Shown piece by piece: positions 58,767 to 64,000 of a stretch of 64,000 nt of DNA (position 1 is the stretch's first letter; each line of letters opens with the position of its first letter). The position numbers and the translations under genes are program-made. Source of the DNA: an uncultured Caulobacterales bacterium. GTDB lineage: Bacteria > Pseudomonadota > Alphaproteobacteria > Caulobacterales > Caulobacteraceae. The notes beneath the pieces were generated by a model, which searched no databases, was not told the DNA's origin, and saw only the letters and a list, made by a program, of their open reading frames with translations. The DNA lies in assembly GCA_903900155.1 (NCBI GenBank), contig CAIUMD010000062.1, positions 124,001-188,000 on the forward strand, written 5' to 3'.

Positions 58767-58828
58767 TCCGAAATAGGACACCGGCAGCCGAGGGGCCGCC
58801 GGAAAAAGATAAAGTAAGGGATGAACTC

Positions 58829-59128
58829 GTGATCGCTTCGCTCGCTCTCGCCGCCGCTCTCGCCAACGCCGCTCCGGCCAAGGCGCCTTCCGAGCTGCTG
58901 ACCCCGGTTTCCGAGCCGCGCGTCGCCGTCGCCCTGCTGAACTGCCTGGTCAAGAACGACGGTCACCTGACCGGCTGCACCGTGCAGGAAGAAAGCCCCA
59001 ATGACCTGGGCGTGGGCCAGGCCGCCCTGTCGATGGCCTCGCAATTCCAGGTCGACCTGCTGGGCCCGGACGGCAAGAGCCGCGCCGGCTCGTACATCCA
59101 GGTCCCGGTGCGCATCCGCATCCGCTAA
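58829..59128 (+). CDS. Small secreted TonB C-terminal-like domain protein
   Basis: 99 residues. A short signal peptide (IASLALAAALANAAPAKAPS) is followed by VALLNCLVKNDGHLTGCTVQ, EESPNDLGVGQAALSMASQF and YIQVPVRIRI, the beta-alpha-beta pattern of TonB C-terminal domains, without the proline-rich linker or TM anchor. Two Cys may form a disulfide. The start is GTG 58829 with AAGGG upstream. Confidence 0.72.
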   Translation: MIASLALAAALANAAPAKAPSELLTPVSEPRVAVALLNCLVKNDGHLTGCTVQEESPNDLGVGQAALSMASQFQVDLLGPDGKSRAGSYIQVPVRIRIR

Positions 59129-59242
59129 GACGATCCCGAGAGGAGCGGGCCTCCGCACCCGCTTCATCCTCGGACAACTTGAAATTGACCTTGTAATTTA
59201 AGATTGTAATCTCGCTCGACGACGCAAGGCGCGAGGGGCGAG

Positions 59243-60061
59243 ATGGCGATGCGAAACCCGGCGATGGCGGCTTGCATGCTGGCTTTCGCGCTAGGCGGGA
59301 CGGCAAGGGCCGAGACGGCCGATGCTGTCGCCACCCGCGTTCGCGGCTGGGTCGAGGCCCAGTGGTCGGCGCTCCCCAAGTCCAAGCCCGAAACCGAGCA
59401 GCGCATCGGCTTCACCGGCCGCTTCACGCCGCGTGGCGGCGCGGAGATCAAGATCCGCTGCGACAGTGGGGCGGTCGGGGTGGTGACCTATACGCGCTTC
59501 GACGGCGGTGGGGTCTGCGCCGTCTATCCCTATCGTCGGCCGGACAATTTCATCTGGACCCAAGTGGCGGTGTCCGCGCCGGACGTTCCAATTGTGGACA
59601 GCGAGTTCGGCAAGAACGGCGGCGGGATGACCGACCGTGGCGGCAACAGCCTGTGGCTGGACGCCAATCCCGAAAACGAGACCCCTGAAGATCGCGCCGA
59701 GGCGGAGAAGTCGCGGGCCATGGCCGCCTGCGCGCCCGCCGACATGACACAAGCGATGGCCTGTCTCGACAAGCACTGGAGCGCCGACACCAAGCAGAGC
59801 TTCGCCGCCCTGCCGGCCAAGCAGGTGATCCTGACCCACATGAGCGTGGGCATGTGGATCCGAAACAACTGGGGCCTGTGGCGCGGCGGCCCGCTGCGCG
59901 AGTTCTTCACGGCGCGCCAGGTGACCCATCCCGACAGCATGTCCAGCGTGATCCTGGACGCCTACTGGCTGCGCGAGCACGGCTGCAAGCTGGACTGGAG
60001 CGACCCGACCGCGGTCAGGGCGCGGTTCGAGCGGGCGGAGAAGGGCGAGGGGTGTTCTTAG
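59243..60061 (+). CDS. Secreted protein with DUF6794-like C-terminal domain
   Basis: 272 residues. Signal peptide (MAACMLAFALGGTARAETAD), an N-terminal energy-transducer-like beta region (RIGFTGRFTPRGGAEIKIRC), then a domain with MACLDKHWSADTKQSF, VGMWIRNNWGLWRGGPLREF and HPDSMSSVILDAYWLREHGC. The I-R-N-N-W-G-L-W stretch is typical of DUF6794. Its function is unknown. Confidence 0.7.
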   Translation: MAMRNPAMAACMLAFALGGTARAETADAVATRVRGWVEAQWSALPKSKPETEQRIGFTGRFTPRGGAEIKIRCDSGAVGVVTYTRFDGGGVCAVYPYRRPDNFIWTQVAVSAPDVPIVDSEFGKNGGGMTDRGGNSLWLDANPENETPEDRAEAEKSRAMAACAPADMTQAMACLDKHWSADTKQSFAALPAKQVILTHMSVGMWIRNNWGLWRGGPLREFFTARQVTHPDSMSSVILDAYWLREHGCKLDWSDPTAVRARFERAEKGEGCS

Positions 60062-60064
60062 GCC

Positions 60065-60466
60065 ATGCTGATCGCCGCCGTTGCCGCCCTGGTCCTGGCC
60101 GAGGTCGCTGACACCAGAATACCGAGAGGAATCGTCGAGCTTCGCGCACCGCAGGGCACGGAGCTGTCGGCTAGCTACCTGTGCCCTGGAACGAATGTGC
60201 GGCTCCACATCTCCGCCGGTTATGACTGGGTGAAGGTCACACGATACAGCGCGATAGAGCGTTCACACCGGGCGACCGACCTGAAGATGTGGAACGACGC
60301 CTTGCAAAAGGTGGCGCTGTTCTCTCATTTCGAGATCTCCTGCCAGGCCGAGAACGAGCAACTGGTCGCGATCCATGGTTGGTCCCGAACCCCGGGCGAG
60401 CGACTGACCTGGGTGGGCGCGCGGTTTTCAGGCGGCCGGCTGGTCGAGGTGCTTGGCCCCAAATGA
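60065..60466 (+). CDS. Hypothetical secreted protein (133 aa)
   Basis: A short hydrophobic start (MLIAAVAALVLAEVA) followed by beta-rich sequence (GIVELRAPQGTELSASYLCP, HISAGYDWVKVTRYS). Two Cys could pair. It follows the previous gene by 3 bases, so the two form an operon. No family is recognised. Confidence 0.6.
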   Translation: MLIAAVAALVLAEVADTRIPRGIVELRAPQGTELSASYLCPGTNVRLHISAGYDWVKVTRYSAIERSHRATDLKMWNDALQKVALFSHFEISCQAENEQLVAIHGWSRTPGERLTWVGARFSGGRLVEVLGPK

Positions 60467-60519
60467 TGCCCGCGACCCACCGTCGCGCCCCCCGTTTCTG
60501 ACCGTCCGGGTAACAACTC

Positions 60520-60534
60520 CTAACGCCCTGTTAA
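60520..60534 (+). promoter_or_regulatory. CtrA box of the fliQ promoter
   Basis: CTAA-CGCCCTG-TTAA, one base off the TTAA-N7-TTAA consensus, 70 bases before the fliQ ATG. A weaker overlapping pair (TAA-N7-TAA) lies a few bases upstream. fliQ of C. crescentus is a known CtrA-controlled class II flagellar promoter. Confidence 0.85.
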
Positions 60535-60603
60535 CCATATTCCGAGCATCTTCACGCCTCGAAACAACGCGGCCAGTACGGCCGATTCCCGACGAGGCTG
60601 TGC

Positions 60604-60867
60604 ATGAGTGGCGCCGAGGTTCTTGATGTCGGCCGGGACGCGATCTGGCTGACGCTTCAGCTGTGCGCGCCCTGCCTGATCGTCGGCCTGGTGATCGGCG
60701 TCGCCATCGGCCTGTTCCAGGCCCTGACCCAGATCCAGGAACAGACCCTGGTCTACGCCCCCAAGATCGTCGCCATCTTCGTCTCGCTGCTGATCTTCCT
60801 GCCGATGATGGGCGCGTTGATGAGCGCCTTCATGCGCCAGATCGCCGCCCGCATCGCAGGCATGTAG
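60604..60867 (+). CDS. fliQ: Flagellar export protein FliQ
   Basis: 87 residues, two TM helices. LQLCAPCLIVGLVIGVAIGL, FQALTQIQEQTLVYAPKIVA and VSLLIFLPMMGALMSAFMRQ match FliQ. It forms the export gate with FliP and FliR in the flagellar type III system. First gene of fliQ-fliR-flhB. Confidence 0.97.
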   Translation: MSGAEVLDVGRDAIWLTLQLCAPCLIVGLVIGVAIGLFQALTQIQEQTLVYAPKIVAIFVSLLIFLPMMGALMSAFMRQIAARIAGM

Positions 60868-60888
60868 GAAAGGGCAGGGGCGCAACCG

Positions 60889-61644
60889 GTGGATTCCTTC
60901 GCCACGGCATTTCAGGTCTATGTCGCCGCCCTCGTGTTCTCGCGGGTGGGCGCCATGGTCATGACCATGCCCGGCATCGGCGACCAGTCGGTGCCGCCGC
61001 GCATCCGCCTGTCGTTCGCCCTGCTGATGGCGCTGGTCTTGGGACCGCTGGTCGCGCCGACCGTTCCGCCGATCCCCAGCACCCTGGGCGGCCTGGTGGG
61101 CGCGGTGATCCACGAGATCCTGATCGGCCTGATGATCGGCTCGGTGCTGCGCCTGTTCATGACCTCGCTGACCACGGCCGGTGAAATCATCTCGATGCAG
61201 ACCACCCTGTCGTTCGCCCAGAGCACCAACCCCTCAATGCAGGGTTCGAGCACGGCGGTGGCCACCTTTCTGTCGATGCTGGGCCTGACCCTGGTGATGG
61301 CCACGGGCCTGCACCACCTGTTCATCGGGGCGATCGTCAAGTCCTACACCCTGTTCCCGTTCACCCGTCCCGTGCCGGTCAATGACGCCGTCACCCTGGC
61401 GGTGCGGACGGTGGCCCAATCGTTCACCCTGGGCGTCCAGCTGGCCGCGCCGGTGATCGTGTTCTCCCTGGTCTTCAATCTCGCTGTGGGCCTGGTCGGC
61501 CGGGTCATGCCCGCCTTTCAGATCTTCTTCGTAGCCTCGCCGCTCAGCGTGATCCTGGGCCTGTCTCTGCTGGCGCTGTCCCTGGGCGGCATCGCCATGG
61601 TCTGGACCGACCGCTACGCCGAACTCCTGCGAATTTTCAGCTAG
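60889..61644 (+). CDS. fliR: Flagellar export protein FliR
   Basis: 251 residues, about six TM helices. VYVAALVFSRVGAMVMTMPG, EILIGLMIGSVLRLFMTSLT, EIISMQTTLSFAQSTNPSMQ and GRVMPAFQIFFVASPLSVIL are FliR hallmarks. The start is GTG 60889. Part of the FliPQR export gate. Confidence 0.96.
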   Translation: MDSFATAFQVYVAALVFSRVGAMVMTMPGIGDQSVPPRIRLSFALLMALVLGPLVAPTVPPIPSTLGGLVGAVIHEILIGLMIGSVLRLFMTSLTTAGEIISMQTTLSFAQSTNPSMQGSSTAVATFLSMLGLTLVMATGLHHLFIGAIVKSYTLFPFTRPVPVNDAVTLAVRTVAQSFTLGVQLAAPVIVFSLVFNLAVGLVGRVMPAFQIFFVASPLSVILGLSLLALSLGGIAMVWTDRYAELLRIFS

Positions 61645-61653
61645 GAGGCGCGC

Positions 61654-62751
61654 ATGGCCGACGATTCAGATCCCGAGTCGAAAACAGAAGAACCGTCAGC
61701 CAAGAAGCTTTCGGACGCCCGCGCCAAGGGCGACGTCGTCAAGTCGGCCGACATCCCACAGCTGGCCTCGCTGGCCGGCGCGGTCTCGGTGATCCTGATC
61801 GCCGGCGGCTGGCTGACGCGCGACCTGATGAGCGCGCTCTATCCGTTCATCGCCCATGCGGGCACGATCGAGCTGTCCAGCGGCGGCGTCATGCTGGTGA
61901 TGAAGCAGGCGACCATGGCCGCCCTGCCGCCGCTGGTGCTGGTGATGATCGTCGCCTCGGTGCTGGGCGTGGTAGGCAATGTCGCCCAGACCGGCTTCAT
62001 GCTGACGCCGGACAAGCTGAAGCCCGAATTCAGCAAGCTGGACCCGATGAAGGGCCTAGGCCGCATCTTCGGCATGCAGGGCTTGATCCAGTTCGCCAAG
62101 TCGATCGTGAAGATCGGCGTCACGGCCCTGATCGCCTGGATGGTGCTGAAGCCCAATGTCAATGAGGTGCGCAACCTGGTCGGCATGGATGTGGGCTTGC
62201 TGATCCCCGAGGCGATCAAGCTGATCAAGAAGCTGCTGATCATGGTGATCATCTTCCTGGTCGCCACCGCCGCCTTCGACTGGTTCATCCAGCGCCAGCA
62301 GTTCATGAAGCGCATGCGCATGACGCTCCAGGAGGTCAAGGACGAGTTCAAGCAGTCGGACGGTGACCCCCACATCAAGGGCAAGCGTCGCCAGATCCAG
62401 ATGCAGCGCTCGCGCCAGCGCATGATGCAGGCCGTGCCCAAGGCGACGGTGGTCGTCATGAACCCGACCCACTACGCCGTGGCGCTGAAGTACGAGCCGG
62501 GCGAGACCCCCGCGCCGCTGTGCGTGGCCAAGGGCGTCGACGAATTGGCCCTGAAGATCCGCGCCATCGCCGAGGAGCATGGCGTGCCAGTGCTGGAAGA
62601 TCCGCCCCTGGCGCGCGCCCTGCACGCCAGCGTCGAGGTCGACGAGGAGATCCCCGTCGAGCACTTCGAGGCCGTCGCCAAGGTCATCAGCTTCATCATG
62701 AACGGGAAGAAGCCGCAGGCCCGTCAGCCGACCCGCGCGCGTCCGCTCTGA
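61654..62751 (+). CDS. flhB: Flagellar export switch protein FlhB
   Basis: 365 residues. An N-terminal EEPSAKKLSDARAKGDVVKS signature, four TM helices (about 35-225), then a cytoplasmic domain with the self-cleavage motif VVVMNPTHYAVALKYEPGET (cut between N and P) and VDELALKIRAIAEEHGVPV. FlhB switches export from rod/hook to filament substrates. It starts 9 bases after fliR. Confidence 0.97.
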   Translation: MADDSDPESKTEEPSAKKLSDARAKGDVVKSADIPQLASLAGAVSVILIAGGWLTRDLMSALYPFIAHAGTIELSSGGVMLVMKQATMAALPPLVLVMIVASVLGVVGNVAQTGFMLTPDKLKPEFSKLDPMKGLGRIFGMQGLIQFAKSIVKIGVTALIAWMVLKPNVNEVRNLVGMDVGLLIPEAIKLIKKLLIMVIIFLVATAAFDWFIQRQQFMKRMRMTLQEVKDEFKQSDGDPHIKGKRRQIQMQRSRQRMMQAVPKATVVVMNPTHYAVALKYEPGETPAPLCVAKGVDELALKIRAIAEEHGVPVLEDPPLARALHASVEVDEEIPVEHFEAVAKVISFIMNGKKPQARQPTRARPL

Positions 62752-62852
62752 AGCAATCTGCAATAAACTGACCTAGCGTGCGGGAAAGGCTATTCTTTCT
62801 CCGATCGCGGGTGAGTCGCAGCCTCACCGTAGCCAGAGTAACAATGCCGCCC

Positions 62853-64000
62853 ATGGCCGATTTTCAGCTCCAGGACAAAGCTTCGACCGGCGCGTCGCGC
62901 CGGCGCTTCGATCCGTGGCTGATCGGTGCGGCTATATTTTTCGTCGCCGCAGCCGCGTTCTCGGCCGCGCCGGCGTTGAAGGCCGGCCCGACCACCCTGG
63001 CGGGCCTGCTGCTGCTGCTGGGCGTGGCCGGCGTCGCGGTGCTGGGCCTGGTGGCCATCCGCGGCTCGGGCGCCAGCAGTGACGATTCCGACCAGGCTGA
63101 AGGCTTCGTCGAGGCCCTGAGCGAGCCGGCCGCTCTGGCCGGCGCCGACGGCCGCGTGCTGCTGGCCAACCCTGCCTGGCGCGACGTCATGGGCGAAAGC
63201 CGCCGCCTGCCCAACGGCGCGGCGGGCTCCAGCCTGTTCGCCGCCCTGGTCCAGGCGCGCAAGGGCCAGATGGCCGAGGGCGTGCTGACCGTCGGGAGCA
63301 ACGACTACACCGCCAAGGTCTCGCGCCTGGTCGGCGGTCGCCTGCTGATCCGCCTGGCGCCGATCTACGTGCCCGAGCCGGTGGCCGAACTGTCGATCCC
63401 CGCGCCGGTGGTCGAACGCGCCGCCGCGCCGCAGAACGCCCTGGACGCCTTCGCCGGCGCCTCGCCGTTCGGCGCGGCCCTGCTGGAGGGCATGGAGCCT
63501 TTCAAGTCGCGGATCTTGGAGACCAACCCGGCCCTGACCGCCATGACCGGCGCCCAAGCCGGCGGCGTGTTCGGCGACCTGATCGATTCCGCTTCGCGCG
63601 CCGAGGCCGAGACGCGCCTGAACGAGGGCCGCGCCGGTCCGTTCGAGGTGCGTCTGGCCCGCGACCCCAGCCGGATCGCGCACCTCTATCTCTACCGCGC
63701 CGACGGCCGCGTCGTGGCCTACATGATCGACGTTTCGGAGCAGAAGCAGGTCGAGCTGCAACTGGCCCAGGCCCAGAAGATGCAGGCCATCGGCCAGCTG
63801 GCCGGCGGCGTCGCCCACGACTTCAACAACCTGCTGACGGCCATCCAGCTGCGCCTGGACGAGCTGCTGCACCGCCACCCGGTCGGGGATCCTTCGTATG
63901 AAGGTCTCAACGAGATCCGCCAGACGGGCGTGCGCGCCGCCGACCTGGTGCGCAAGCTGCTGGCCTTCTCGCGCAAGCAGACCGTCCAGCGCGAGGTGCT
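62853..64000 (+). CDS. cckA: Hybrid histidine kinase CckA (5' part, runs off the window)
   Basis: About 382 residues are visible. Two TM helices (about 23-42 and 48-68) are followed by two PAS-like regions (about 80-180 and 205-305) and HisKA with MQAIGQLAGGVAHDFNNLLT. With ATG 62853 the phospho-His is residue 322, the known CckA site, which settles the start over ATG 62844. CckA drives the phosphorelay through ChpT to CtrA and CpdR. The HATPase and receiver domains lie beyond 64000. The position right after fliQR-flhB is as in C. crescentus. Confidence 0.95.
   Translation, partial: MADFQLQDKASTGASRRRFDPWLIGAAIFFVAAAAFSAAPALKAGPTTLAGLLLLLGVAGVAVLGLVAIRGSGASSDDSDQAEGFVEALSEPAALAGADGRVLLANPAWRDVMGESRRLPNGAAGSSLFAALVQARKGQMAEGVLTVGSNDYTAKVSRLVGGRLLIRLAPIYVPEPVAELSIPAPVVERAAAPQNALDAFAGASPFGAALLEGMEPFKSRILETNPALTAMTGAQAGGVFGDLIDSASRAEAETRLNEGRAGPFEVRLARDPSRIAHLYLYRADGRVVAYMIDVSEQKQVELQLAQAQKMQAIGQLAGGVAHDFNNLLTAIQLRLDELLHRHPVGDPSYEGLNEIRQTGVRAADLVRKLLAFSRKQTVQREV

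Noticed and set aside
1-64000. CRISPR arrays, IS elements or prophage
   Set aside because: No regularly spaced repeats, transposase, integrase or phage structural genes were seen; the repeats found are palindromic intergenic elements.

Overview
The window is high-GC chromosomal DNA from an alphaproteobacterium of the genus Caulobacter or a very close relative. The main evidence is the right end, where fliQ-fliR-flhB runs into cckA. With the start chosen here, the CckA phospho-acceptor histidine falls at residue 322, the number known for C. crescentus CckA. A DivJ-type kinase about 18 kb upstream, CtrA-type TTAA-N7-TTAA boxes and an EcfG/SigT-type promoter agree with this. Most of the window is ordinary housekeeping chromosome, read densely from both strands.

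Layout. 0-17 kb: a partial gene at the left edge, a methyltransferase, a DUF599 membrane protein, an MHS-family MFS transporter, small membrane or lipoprotein genes (DUF3309, DUF983, entericidin-like), a CVNH plus beta/gamma-crystallin secreted protein, a penicillin/AHL acylase, a methyltransferase pseudogene, an L,D-transpeptidase divergent from an M15 D,D-carboxypeptidase, a GST, a DUF3883 protein, an HD protein, lepA and a DUF1134 gene behind a CtrA box. 17-28 kb: periplasmic msrA, two small ACT-like proteins, pheT/pheS, rplT/rpmI, an MFS transporter, an S9 peptidase and infC, which very probably starts at AUU. 28-41 kb: YitT, a GIY-YIG nuclease gene lying between two halves of a palindromic repeat, two glycosyltransferases, an alpha/beta hydrolase, a ParDE-like toxin-antitoxin pair, an SDR, two tandem tRNA-Gly(GCC) genes, a DUF885 peptidase, a KdgK-like kinase, a stand-alone DnaA domain-IV protein, a fused ArsR/SDR deletion scar, a DUF2383 protein, trhO and sufE. 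41-46 kb: a sensorless histidine kinase divergent from divJ, then small conserved genes. 46-52 kb: a TonB-receptor pseudogene, a tandem family of HExxH/TPR secreted proteins (one remnant and two intact copies), prfC and a hypothetical gene. 52-56 kb: an accessory-looking block with a three-gene operon (VWA, membrane coiled-coil, MotB/OmpA-like) converging on a J-domain gene. 56-64 kb: mgsA, a degenerate RNase H-like gene, a TPR gene behind a perfect CtrA box, small secreted proteins, the CtrA-controlled fliQ operon and cckA.

How it fits together: cell-cycle control (DivJ, CckA and CtrA boxes) sits beside flagellar export genes and translation genes. Several decayed genes and at least three families of palindromic intergenic repeats show active remodelling. 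The best candidates for something undescribed are the 52.5-56.0 kb VWA/stator-like/J-domain module and the GIY-YIG gene that splits a palindromic element. No CRISPR array, rRNA, insertion sequence or prophage was seen.
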